Shown here: positions 1 through 10,444 of the stretch, one piece after another
Position numbering within the stretch: position 1 is the stretch's first letter
Layout: the number at the start of each line of letters is the position of its first letter
From: Entoloma clypeatum
Taxonomy: Eukaryota > Basidiomycota > Agaricomycetes > Agaricales > Entolomataceae
Length of the DNA: 64,000 nt
Direction: 5' to 3'
Assembly: GCA_963565915.1 (NCBI GenBank)
Contig: OY751496.1
Location: 3,574,654-3,638,653, forward strand
Notes under the pieces: model-generated
What the model was told of the DNA's origin: nothing
The model's database searches: none
The model's input: the letters and a program-made list of their open reading frames with translations, nothing else
Made by a program: the position numbers and the translations under genes

Positions 1-574
1 ACTTACCAGAAATAGACCGAACCCTGGAAACGGGTTCCCGGTCCGTGACGCTTCAGACCGATCAATGACAACCGGGAACTTGATTGATCGATCGACAACA
101 TCAATATTGATGCGGCGTTCTAGAATGCTCGCGAAACGACGTGTTCTTGTCGCTCCACTCCGCCAGGGCCGGTTGCCCTCTCGACACCTCGGAAATATGT
201 TTAAAGGACCCCTGTGAATATTTGGACCATGCCCAAATAACAGATACCCTGGAAACTGATTTGTTATGGACATATCTTGTGATAAACCTTATATATATAT
301 TTCATCTCTTGTCATGTATAAAAACTGTAGTTTCCTGCCATGTACTGTAGATTAGAAAGGCCCCCCAGCCAGATCCAATCCCTCTCTCTCTCTCAGTGAT
401 TGATTGAGTGGTTAGATTTTCTAAGTCTCATCCAAAGGGAGTCTCAGTGAACCCTGAGGAAACTCGATCTCATATTATTATTTTATTTGATCAAAACCCT
501 TGATTGTCGACGCGCGACCTCGCGACGACTTTCTACAACAGACCAACGAGTCTAACTACTTACGAAATAAGTGG
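1..574. other. No gene recognised; possible LTR remnant
   Basis: No convincing coding frame is visible. The segment holds a TATATATATAT run near 290, a CTCTCTCTCTCT run near 381-392 and short AT-rich stretches. A stretch from about 262 (TGTTAT) to about 540 (ACAACA) begins with TG, ends with CA and has a TATA-like run. It could be a decayed LTR, but no target-site duplication or second copy was seen, so this is only a guess. Confidence 0.25.
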
Positions 575-596
575 TTAAGTTCCCGCCACCCTTGAA

Positions 597-2170
597 CTAA
601 TTGTTGAGAGTGTTGTTGGGTGTTTGAGGTGTTTGTAGAGCTCTGACCAGAGTCTCTCGCATTTTTCGGCACTCGTCACAAACTCGCTTCTCAGCGGCAG
701 GTGCCATCTGCCAATTTTCTGGGAGATTGATTCTGGGAAGTGGGCAAGCATGACATGGAATAGCAAGTGCACCTTGTGATATCACGTCAAAGCCTGCAGG
801 GTCATGGCCTTGCCCTGTGCATTTTCCCATCTTGACATGTTGCCACTCTTGGATCATGATCATCCATTGGGCAAGTCGATCCTGATGTGATTGTCAACAA
901 GATGTCCCTGAGAACATAACGGAGATGCACATGCAGGGAGTATTGTTAAGCCATCACTACATGTCATTTTTTTGAGACTGCGGTAAAAATTGGTTGGCGC
1001 AATGTGACCTTGAAGGTTCAGAATATGAAAGGACTGTAGCACAGCCATTGTCGCTGCAGTTTGAGGCTCCAAAGGTGTGGACGGCCACCAACCAACTTCG
1101 AGAAGTTGATTGCGATGAGCAGGGGCACTGGTACAGCCACAGAAGTTGATGTCAATCAAATGGATTCCATTTATATTGATAACGGTGAAGTCTTTGTGGC
1201 CCCAAACTCAGAAATCACAGGGGAACCCCCCATGTCCTAGCTGAATATACTTGCCCAACTGTTGAAGGGATGTTGGCTGGAAGTGGGTATGGTGCCATTT
1301 CTGAACTAAAGTGTAGTATGATCTAAATGATGAAAGCAGAACTCACCTCAATGCGATGGAGTGTGGGAGATTGATGTTTCTTCATAAGGCACAGTCTGCA
1401 ATGCAGTTGGTTCCCAAAACAGTCACGGCACCGATATGTTGGGTTCAGTGCCTGACATGAGGAATTTGCACATGCATCTGAATACCGGCCACGGCCTTCC
1501 AGAGCAAGAGACGCATCGAGGTATGCCTCACGATATTGCAACCAAGTAGCCAGAGGTGCATCCTGCATTTCAGTAGGTTGTATGAAATAATGAACAAAAT
1601 GAAGCACATACAGAATTCTGGTATCACTTTGCTTGGGTGCAGACCTGAATGAGCTTGGATGTGGGATCAGGCATGACATGGGGTGTGTCCCACATTAAGA
1701 GGGGTGTGTTATCAGAAACAGCAAGTGGATCCACAGCAATAGGAACAGATATAAGGATGGTGCGAGTTCGTCCAGTGGTGTTGCTGATTGTTGGAACCTG
1801 CTCCTGCAGACTTCCAGAAAGCGACTGTATCATTATAGGAGTTGAAACGCTGTACGTCTGGATTTGGGACATTGGAGATGGCATCGAGGACTGCCAATGC
1901 ATCGGAATAAATGCCTGGATCAACACCACGCAGTACAACATAGAAGGCGGCTGGTTGACTGGCCTTCAGAACTTTGCTAGAGCTTTGCATAATTTGTGTG
2001 ACTGTCAATAATAAACATCAGTGAGGTCCTTGAAGCTCATAAAGGATTACCTTCTGGAGCTTCCTCCGCATTCGCTGTGCTTCCCAGGGCAAGTACTTCT
2101 GAAAGGGTCTGTTACTGACATGGTTATGGAAATTCTAATGGATAAAACTTACTGCTAGGCTGACGAGGAC
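597..2170 (-). pseudogene. KDZ transposase, broken N-terminal part, with RNase H1-like domain
   Basis: This is the N-terminal half of a Kyakuja-Dileera-Zisupton (KDZ) transposase, a family of large DNA transposons expanded in mushroom-forming fungi. Reading down the minus strand, a short exon near 2050-2170 leads through a likely intron (ending near 2009) to a segment with FYVVLRGVDPGIY, which resembles the RNase H1 N-terminal (viroplasmin-like) domain. After a frame change near 1800-1900 comes the CxC2-type cysteine cluster (CRDCFGNQLHCRLCLMKKH, about 1350-1440), a donor after LHRIE, then HLIDINFCGC, HRNQLLEVGWWP and CHACPLPRINLPENW. These are the usual order of blocks before the KDZ catalytic domain. 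A TGA near 1210 and a frameshift near 860 break it, and the catalytic domain is absent: the reading ends near 597. The family call is confident; whether the RNase H1-like block belongs to the same protein is inferred from orientation and spacing. Confidence 0.8.
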
Positions 2171-2402
2171 GCCCGCAACGAAGCCATCTTTGTTGAAGAA
2201 GGGGGAATGAATACATGGCAAGAAACAGGGTGGTGGAAATGGGTCACCTGGGTGGATGTTGAAAAAAAAAATTATTAGATACATGCACTCATGTTTGAGA
2301 TTGTTTAACTTTTATATTGGCCCATTGCTTGGCATTTATAGAAATCCCCTTCAGTTGATGATTCCCCCCTCAGTTGACAACCCCCCCTCAGTTGACAGCA
2401 CC

Positions 2403-4770
2403 ATGTCAGAATCCAAGAAATTTGTCAAGCCTTCCAAGGGTAAAAGGGCTAAGTGTAAGGAGACTGACCAGGATGCAGTAGGAGACAACGCACCTCGACT
2501 GCGAGGGCCTCATGGCCACTTCCAAGGAGTTAAACTCAAGTTCTTGGAATCTCGGTGTGAGAAATACACAGTGGCATCTGCAAATCCTGGTCAATTTTAT
2601 ACTGAACTGACGCAGGCATTCATCAAACTTTTGGCTACAACTTCAATTACAGGAAAAATCCTCCAGCGAACACCAGGCCAGAGGATCTCAAGCCCAAGCC
2701 ACTGACAGAATTCCCTGAGGAAGAGCAAGATGTCAAAAACAAACAGCGCAACACATACTATACTGGCCTTTGGGAGGTAAGTAAATGAATTGTATGTATA
2801 ACTCAATTGCTCAAGTCTTACAATGCACAGAAGCTAGCGTCGTGGTATTGAAATCATTGCAAGTCATCAAGCAAATTGTTCAAGTGTCATCTCAAAATTA
2901 ATTGATGTCTTCACTGCCAGCACGTGATTGCAACCTCCTCGAAAGCAGAAAGTTCATGACACATATTATAACCTTGTGTGGAATGACAGACTCAAAGCCG
3001 ATTTTGACATGTGGTTGGAGTCCAAGAGTGGCAGCATTCTTGGAAAATGGTTACAACAAAGGTTGAGGAAGATTTCCAGTTTGCACAAAAGAAGTGGAAG
3101 AAGAAAGTGAACTCAGCACACACAGTGAACAGTGAGGGCAGCGAAGTGTAAGCGGTTAAACATGCCATTTGGTAGGCAACTCACATGATATAGGTCTGAT
3201 AATGCTTTGGACATGGCAATGGAATTGTTGCCTGCTCTTTTGGATGCACTGGAAAACTGGTTGGGTGCAACTGTACTCATTATGGTGGTTTTCTCTCACA
3301 AAGGAAAACTAGAGATGCGAGCATGAGTACACTAATATAAGACAAGATTTGCACATGAAAACTTATTGCCCTTTCATTAGAATCTGATCCAACACTTCAA
3401 AAGGCATGGTGGATGAGTTGGTAGCTGAGCATTACAAAATGGAGTGGGCCAGCTATTTACAAATGATGGCAAAGTACAGGCCTGCATACTTTCATAGGTC
3501 CTTGATAGCTGAGCTGCTGATTGAATGTTTAAGCATGGCTCTAGGAAAAGATGATTCTCAATTTCGGGTTATCGTTCCAGAAGGAGGGACCGTGAGGGAA
3601 GACAACGCTGCTACAACACCAAGTGGTGATTTTCACAAAGAGGATCAGATTGCACGAGCGGGTGCCTCGGGACCCGGCTCTGCTGCAGCAGTGAACAACA
3701 ACAACAGCGAGGGCACTGGATCTGATATCGGAACAACCGCTTCAGTCCAGAGTAGTGACAATGCGGCAGATGGCAAGGTTTCCCCACGAACAGAGGTGGA
3801 AATAGAGAACGACTCTGAGCAACCCAATCTGGAAAATCAGCATGGAGTTCAGCCTGACCTGCCAGTGGCAACGACAGAATTGGTTCCACCTGAGTCAGCC
3901 ACATGTGATGCCCTGGTCCTTCCTCCAAATCTTGACAACATTCTCAACGGTCTTAGAACGTCGTCCTCCCAACCCTTCAGTTCAGGTGACTTTGGTGTCT
4001 CACACCTAGCAAGAACATACGGCGGCTTTGAATCCTTCCCTCCATTTGATACAATGTTTAACTATCCAGGACTGTTCTTCACATTCAATCCTGATCAAGG
4101 CATTCTGGGACCAAATCTCGATTCAGCAGTTCAGTTTAACTCTTTTGACTTCTCTCCAGATCCAACATTGACAGCTCACAGGTTCATTCTTTGGGTCTTT
4201 ATCATTTCCGTTCACTGGTGTGGGCCTTACCGTTCCTTCAATTTTCCAGCTGAACAATCCAGCCTCAAATCCTACTGCTCCGGGTTCCTCCACCCCTGCC
4301 CCATCATGTGACACAGCCCTCACTGTTCCTGCACAACTACCTGTTACTGCAGCACCCCCAACACCCTCCGCTGCAAACCCAGCTCCCCCCAACACCTCAC
4401 AGGCACCCCCAACAAGCCTCATGGTCCCTCCTCCCATCACGTCGCATCCACTACCATGCCTCCCGCAGAAACCAAGCCGACCCCAAAGAAGTCAAAGTTG
4501 AGGGCCACCAAATGAAAGACTACCACTCAAGAATCCCAATCATTCCCCATACTGTCTGGCCCCACCACGACAACTGATGCAGAACCAGCACTGAAGAAGT
4601 CTAAGAAGGATAAAGGTGATAAGGCTGCTTCTGCTGTGTCACCCCTATCTACGACCGTTTCCGCATGCAAAAGCAGGCGCCAGATGAAGGAGCCAATTCG
4701 AAGACCCCAGACCATTGTTGACCCCAAGAATCCACCAGAACCTGCTGGAAAGTATGTTGTGATTTGCTTT
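2403..4770 (+). pseudogene. KDZ-associated companion gene, broken
   Basis: A plus-strand coding remnant, divergent from the KDZ fragment. It starts at ATG 2403 (MSESKKFVKP) and has the pattern GPHGHFQGVKLKFLESR followed by an FYTELTQAFIK block, which I recognise from multi-exon proteins repeatedly found beside KDZ elements in Agaricomycetes; their function is unknown. Near 2628 the frame slips, and the continuation (NFNYRKNPP, then KNKQRNTYYTGLWE) is in another frame up to a good GTAAGT donor at 2777. Further blocks follow: KQKVHDTYYNLVWNDRL near 2945, FAQKKWKKKVNSA near 3080, and ALDMAMELLPALLDALENW near 3205, after which stops appear. A long frame from 3406 to 4311 is rich in Ser, Asn and Pro, like the low-complexity tails of this family; 4220-4740 stays Pro/Thr/Lys-rich. 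Exons after 3300 are uncertain. Confidence 0.6.
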
Positions 4771-4929
4771 TGCTAGGAGCGTTGACTAATTTAGGCCATG
4801 TTGGGAATGGGATTCTTCTGTATTGCCTCCTCGTAAGCATTCTTCCTTAGGTATTGCCTTCTCTCTCGTGTTGCATAATGTTTGAGTGCACGTTAGATTA
4901 TAACTAGAAACAGTAGGCTACGAAATGAA

Positions 4930-5480
4930 ATAGATATTATAATGTCTGGTAATAGTATGATGCAGATTGAGGATCATGGAGTGTTGCATTATAATGCTTG
5001 CAAAATGAGTGGGAATGGAGATTATAATGGAGGCAGCTCATGGAATTATAATGCAGTGGCCGCAGGAAATATAATGGAGGACATTATAATGCAGATCATG
5101 GAGGGAATTATAATGTGTCAGTCATGGAAATCAGAGGACATTATAATGTGGCAGTTGTGGAAATCATAGAATGGAGGACATTATAATGCAGATCAGCCTG
5201 GAGGGAATTATAGAGTGGAGGATATTATAATGTACTAGATCAGCTGTGCATGGGAATTATAATGCCGAAGTTATGGAATGGGATTATAATGTTATGGCTG
5301 CTGAATTATGGCAGTGCAGGATGTTGCAGCAATATAATGGCAGGGGAACGTGCAACGGAATTATCAAAGGTGGAATTATAATGCCTATCAGAAGGGATAC
5401 GACAAAGGTGTGTAGCTAGAAATATAATGCATAGCAGTACTTCTCTTAGAGAGGGGACATTATAACACGACCCCCAGTAA
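4930..5480 (+). repeat. Array of about 15 TATAATG motifs
   Basis: About fifteen copies of TATAATG, mostly as ATTATAATG or the perfect palindrome CATTATAATG, lie in some 500 bp (for example near 4935, 4987, 5020, 5044, 5082, 5106, 5138, 5178, 5222, 5255, 5281, 5374 and 5420). They are separated by G-rich spacers of 20-45 bp, several containing GGAGGACAT or GAGGGA. There is no open coding frame. Position at the end of the KDZ region and clustering near a presumed element end suggest subterminal repeats bound by a transposase. A second small cluster lies at 17820-17945. Confidence 0.7.
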
Positions 5481-5901
5481 GTACTGGAAACAACATATTT
5501 CGGCTATATGGATTGTTGGGTCGAAAGGGAGTTACATGGAAAGTTTACAGTTTGCTGTATCGAGCAATGGGGATGTGAGGGGATAACAAACTAGTGGGTG
5601 TAATGTCAACACTTCTGTCGCGTAGAGCGCCCAGCATCATCATCACTTCTTGTCCTTCAATGTCCTTATTCCACACCTTTCATCTACGCACTTTTTTTTC
5701 CCCTTCTGTAATCAGTTCCAATATGTTCAGTATGATTCTTCTTGTGACCCATTATCTTCATGTATGTATGTACGATCACTATGCCATAGAGAATTCTCAA
5801 TCACCGGGGTGGTGGATGATTCAGTATTTTGACACCAGTTACTACACCACAGAATACCATGATCATGACTTCAAGCTAGAACCTTTACATCATTCGAGGT
5901 A
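5481..5901. other. Intergenic; nothing recognised
   Basis: Short overlapping frames only, without recognisable motifs or splice structure. The right edge is the TA at 5900-5901 that flanks the next MITE. Confidence 0.4.
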
Positions 5902-6052
5902 CTGTAGTATTACGACCCTAGGTTCACACACATGACCAAAAAGTTTTTCCGACAACTCTCCAAAAATCAGAAAAATTGAGAAAAATTCATTTCCAGGCTC
6001 AAAAAAAAAATGGTGTTACGCATTATGTGAACCTATGGTCGTAATACTACAG
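5902..6052. mobile_element. MITE with 27 bp inverted repeats and TA duplication
   Basis: A 151 bp non-coding element. Its ends, CTGTAGTATTACGACC on the left and the reverse complement on the right, match over about 27 bp with one mismatch (C or A after ...GACC). It is flanked on both sides by TA (5900-5901 and 6053-6054), the duplication expected of the Tc1/mariner superfamily. The centre is A-rich. The termini closely resemble those of the MITE at 45362-63033 (CTGTACTATTACGACC), so both probably belong to one family moved in trans. Confidence 0.85.
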
Positions 6053-6054
6053 TA

Positions 6055-6496
6055 TGTAGGCCAGGGTCAACTGACCATATCTCTGTAATATCAACATATG
6101 GACCCAGCATTGGAATGGTTTGGTTCAAATCCCAAAGCTGAACATTGAACATAGCCTTCAAAATGACCCCCTGGCGCAAATGAGTCAAACTTGACAGAAT
6201 CCCTCTGACCAAAACACTGATGGGACAGACGCCCACTGGCATCATGATTCATGACTACGTAAAGGGCATCAACAATCAGAATATGTGATTTATACAGTAT
6301 TGTAGACTCCGAACCAGACTGATAAACTCACGGGATGAGCACCACTGATTCCCAACATTGCTACGCCCTTGAAAACGTCCACAGAAGCAGTACCATATCA
6401 CTCTGCAGTTCGACATGATTTTTTCATTTTTTATTTTTTTTGGCTTACATAGTAGTAGTAATAATCTGATGTATTGATGGTGAACCCTATTATGGT
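6055..6496. other. Intergenic; nothing recognised
   Basis: No coding frame with family motifs. A GGTTCAAATCC string at about 6119 looks like a tRNA B box, but there is no matching A box or cloverleaf around it. Confidence 0.4.
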
Positions 6497-6497
6497 C

Positions 6498-6689
6498 TAG
6501 CAAGAGGCGCCCGTCGATCTAGTGCAGACATCGAGCAACGTCGGAAGAGAAACGGAAATCTCTTCCGTCTCGTCGTTGAGTAGCTTGGTGAGGTCCAAGT
6601 GCGCGACCTTGAGTTGAGCCGCGATGGCAGCGGGCGGGCGGGTGCTTGACTCGAAGCGGTCCGAGTCGCGATGGATGGTCGATTGAATC
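6498..6689 (-). pseudogene. Orphan exon-like coding segment
   Basis: An open minus-strand segment of about 63 codons follows a good acceptor (TTTTCTCACAG, ending at about 6690) and ends in TAG at 6498. Its composition looks like real protein (for example AHLDLTKLLNDETEEISVSL), unlike the Arg/Ser/Pro-rich overlapping frame in the same place. No upstream exon was identified, so it is either the last exon of an unrecognised gene or a gene fragment. I do not recognise the family. Confidence 0.4.
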
Positions 6690-6920
6690 TGTGAGAAAAC
6701 ATTAAAAAATTCATTAAAACGGAAAGGCCTCCCAGAGGCTCCCGAGCGGTGGTTATTATTACGACGTTCGCTTTTTTGTGTATTCTATTTCATCACGTCC
6801 TCGCCCACCCTTACTTACAGCCACCGCCACGGATCAACGATACCCGACCGACCCCCCACCAACGACGAGCGATACCCGCATCTCATACAATCCCACGACG
6901 ACGACGACGACAACGGACCC

Positions 6921-8202
6921 TTACCACTCCCGAACGCCAAACTCAAGCCTCTCCATCGCACCCGCCACTTGCGCGTACGGCCGCGGCTGGGGTTGGTGGA
7001 TGCACTGCTGCTGCGACGATAGTTGAGATTGAGGTTGAGATTGAGATTGAGGTTGAGGTTGAGATTGTTTGGGTTGCAGCGGTTGAAATTGATAAGGCCA
7101 GTACGGATGGGCTTGGGTCGGGGGCTGGGCCGTGACGGGGTTGTGGTGGGGTTGGAGGGCGTGGAGGAGCGTGGGGTATTGGCCAGCGGCGGGTTTGGCG
7201 TGTGTATTGGCCGAGGGAAGGAGCGAAGGGGAAGAGCCTTGGGGAGCTGACTCGGATGCGGGGGAGGAAGAGCCGGGGCTCGAACCTGGAAATCGGTCAT
7301 GTTCGAGTTCTGAGGGAGGGGATACCTCGGCAACGGAAGTGCTATCGACGGTGGTGGTGGTGGTGGGAGGGACGTCTTCCGACTCCCCTCCGCTGACGAG
7401 GGTTTCAATCTTGCATTTTCCCTTCTCCTGGTGGTACTTGAGCCCGTTCGGGTTGAGGTACATTTTCGAGCACCCTGCCGTCTACGGTTTGCCAAGTGAA
7501 TTAGGCTTCCTTGAGAACCAAATATAGAGGTGTACGTACTGGACACGCGTACAGCCGCTCTTTTTTCCTCGCAGCGCCTTTGCTGGCGGCAGTCCCCCTG
7601 CTAGACCCGCCGGCAAGCCTCTTCTGGCTGTCACGCGTCCTTTTATAATGTCCGGTACTGGTGCTAGCGGCCGATGGTTTTGCGGGAAGAGTGGCCGAGC
7701 TGGGGTTCAAGGTGATGGACTCTGGGTGTGCTATGGTAGAAGGCAAGAGAGGGGACATGGGACCCTCCGTCGAGAAGGGCGAGCTCTGTTGTTTCTCGAT
7801 GTTGTCGAGGGATGTGTCGAGGCCTTGGCAGGGGATAGAGGCTGGATCCGAAGCTGGAGTGGGGAATGTGCTCGGAAAATCGAGCGAGGTTGGTGAGGAA
7901 CTCGAAGAAGAGCAGGAGGACGAAGCGGGAGGAGAGGTCGGAGCGGAGATGGCGGCGTTGTAGCACTGTTCATGGGTAGGGTACTCGGGGAGCGTGTAGA
8001 ACGTGTCTGGGTAGTAGCCTTCTGAGTAAGGGAAGGTGAAGGACGACTCGTACGCGTCATCGAGCGCCCCGTTTTGGTAGGCAGGTGCAGTTTCCTGGGT
8101 TGTAATTACCGTAGGCGTGGAAAAGTCGAAGGATCCTGGGGTGGAGGGAAGGGAGGGGGAGGGGGAGGGGGGGTCGGAGTCGTCGGAGAGGTAGGATGCC
8201 AT
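6921..8202 (-). CDS. C2H2 zinc-finger transcription factor
   Basis: Two exons: 8202-7540 and 7481-6921, with a 58 bp intron starting GTACGT and ending TAG. The splice restores one zinc finger: YACP joins TAGCSKMYLNPNGLKYH, giving C-x4-C then NPNGLKYH and EKGKC. This is the pattern of single-finger fungal regulators in which a conserved Asn-Gly-Leu-Lys-Tyr-His stretch follows the cysteines. Before the finger lie about 220 residues rich in Ser, Pro and Thr with acidic patches, plausible as an activation region; a basic stretch (KGAARKKERL) sits just before it. After it comes a Ser/Thr/Pro-rich region and a Gln-Pro-Ser repeat, encoded by a GAGATT/GAGGTT repeat at 7023-7066 on the plus strand. 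The ATG at 8202 opens the long frame and fits. Nuclear DNA binding is inferred from the family; target genes are unknown. Confidence 0.85.
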
Positions 8203-10444
8203 GTCAAGTTGGAGAGGAGGAGGGTTGGAGAGGATGGGGATGCGGTATTTGGGTGGAAGGAGGTTCGGGAGGTGCTGGGAGTCATAGTGAGCAAAGAGGG
8301 CGTGCAGATCCGGGAGTGCGATGTTGCAACACGAAAAATTGGAACACTATTCATCATCGTGTCAGGTGATTTGTACAGAGAGATGACGGGACGCACAAAT
8401 GAGCGCTCGATGTGTTGGATATGCGACACGGGTTCAAAGTCAAACTTTTCTGAAGGGAAGCTACAATATATGGAGATGAGATGACGACAGATACGACGAG
8501 AGACTGCCAACGCACAAGGTGAGGGAATCGTTCATGTCTTCTCTGTGAGGGAGAGTGAAGGAAGGTGTAAATGGGGTGTGGCGACCGTTTGAACACACTT
8601 AAGTGGAACCCACACGACGGGCCAAATTTCAGGGACATCACACAGCCGAGAAATTGTGGGCGCGGCGGATACGTAGACACGAGGCCGATCGAAGTTGATG
8701 GCGATAGAAATGGAAGGGTCGCTGCAGATCGCAAGCTTCTTCTTGCCCGTTTCAGCCAATTTCTATCCTCTTCTGCAATCTTCTATGGCACCATTGCTCC
8801 ATCTTTTGTGTTCTACGTACTGTCAAGCTGTGGAAGTCCATGTGGTGTCGCTGTGTTGCACAGAGGTGAGGGTTCGTTATGACGTGGAACTTGGTAAGGA
8901 TCATCTAAATCATGTCAGGGACAATTGCGTAATCGGGGTAACATACAATTGATTGCAATGCCTCAGACTGCACCGTGAGCAGCGTCAGGTCTACGTCTGG
9001 TCATATCCAAACAAAAAAATATGTTTCTACACAGTACTGCTATGCTCAAGCACAGACGTGGAAGTGGACGTACTCGGACTCTTGCTCGGACGGCGCTGGA
9101 CGCGTGGCGGCTGCAGCGTGGGTTGCACAGGGCATGTTTGGGCGTATTTGTCTGATAGGGTTGGTTGCCTTGTCAGGGACGTTTTGGCAGGACCCATCGA
9201 CATTCAGTACCTTCACAATTGAACATTCCCTACTATCCACCTCCAAGACCTCTATAGGCCTTGATGACGCCCTGTTCAATGTTTCTATAGAGTACCTCGG
9301 GAATATGCCCATGTCTTTACCATCGTCGCCGCTCACCAGGCCGTTTCGAAACGGCAAATTTGCTTTTATGATGCTGGTCGTTCAGCAGGCCCCGAGGAAC
9401 CGTCAGCTGTGGGAATGACTCGATACGGGATGCTAGCTTGCAACATTCGTCGAACCGCGGACTCGGGAGACCGGGTACGCACTTCGTATGCACCATCCTT
9501 TCCACATCTTCACGCCCCTCATCATCATGTCAAAGATGACGTATATACGTTTTAAACCTCTGGCCTTCACGTTCGCCCGACGGTCACGACCGCGCACAAG
9601 GTCCTCATCTCTATTGGCCAACTCAACCGAGCAAACCACCTAGGTCAACCGTGACAAGTTTCGCGTCCGTCACATTTTTTCAGACGAGCTCACTTACAAC
9701 TACAGAGATGTACCTGGGGTACGAGCAGGAAACAATCCGATCCTTGATGTTTATCGTTGCGGGGCTCGGATTTCCATTTACTAGCTGATGGCTGGCCTCT
9801 TGGTCCTACGACAGTAAACCCAATTTTCTTGTTGGGTCGTGGGCGCGGAGCGAGTGTAGCATGCAACTGCGTTCCGGACGACCTTTGTTTTGGGGGGAAT
9901 GTGACTTTTTCTTACAAGCATGCAAGTACGTTTGCCAGATACTAGTAAATCTAAACGCTGCTCAGTGTTCATCGATATCGATGTCCAACCTCATGCTGAT
10001 TATGACCCTCACCGTGCATCCTTCGGAAAACAACGCGTGGCCGTCAGGCTATCCGCCTTTGTCGGGACGATCTAAAACGGGACTTCGCTAAGAAGCTACC
10101 CGTCGAGCTTCTATCCAACCTGATCGGGTCATCTACAACGTGCCACGTAAACTCATTCATTTCGGAGTTCTGCACAACCACCACCTTTGGCGGTCTACAA
10201 CCATAATATTTGCAGGCTGTTCCCAGTATGCAAGATACTTAAATCCGTGTATGCTAACAACTCACGTTCATGATGATTGATGATGCTGATGATACTAAAC
10301 CCACATATCGTGCCACTGTTTGACACCTTCAGGAAGTGGGACACAGGCAATTTCTACATACAAATGTGCTTTGTGAGCCTCACTTTCAATTAACAATTCT
10401 AGGGTCACGTATAATCCCCTTCAATGGCCATACCAATAACATAG
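8203..10444. other. Long stretch without a recognisable gene
   Basis: This 2.2 kb probably includes the promoter and 5' leader of the transcription factor gene (8203-8600). The remaining frames on both strands are short and lack motifs or convincing splice sites. A plus-strand stretch near 10050-10190 reads as an open segment containing KKLPVELLSNLIG, faintly like the start of an F-box, but nothing supports a full gene. No repeats or element ends were seen. Confidence 0.35.

Noticed and set aside
262..540. Solo LTR
   Set aside because: TG..CA ends and a TATA-like run, but no flanking duplication or second copy in the window; kept only as a weak possibility.
1649..2011. Open plus-strand frame of 120 codons
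   Set aside because: It is the opposite strand of the RNase H1-like and KDZ coding segment, which has clear motifs.
4930..5480. TATAATG array as a series of bacterial -10 promoters
   Set aside because: The genome is fungal; the clustering at a transposon end fits binding sites of a transposase better.
6119..6129. tRNA B-box-like GGTTCAAATCC
   Set aside because: No A box, acceptor stem or anticodon arm could be placed around it.
7023..7066. GAGATT/GAGGTT repeat resembling a short-spacer array
   Set aside because: A simple repeat coding for Gln-Pro-Ser in the transcription factor, without spacers; not a CRISPR array.
6815..7546. Long minus-strand frame of 243 codons
   Set aside because: It overlaps exon 2 of the zinc-finger gene in another frame and is an Asn-Leu/Pro simple-sequence product of the GAGATT repeat.
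10050..10190. F-box protein
   Set aside because: Only one short LPVELL-like string; no full F-box, no repeats after it and no exon structure.
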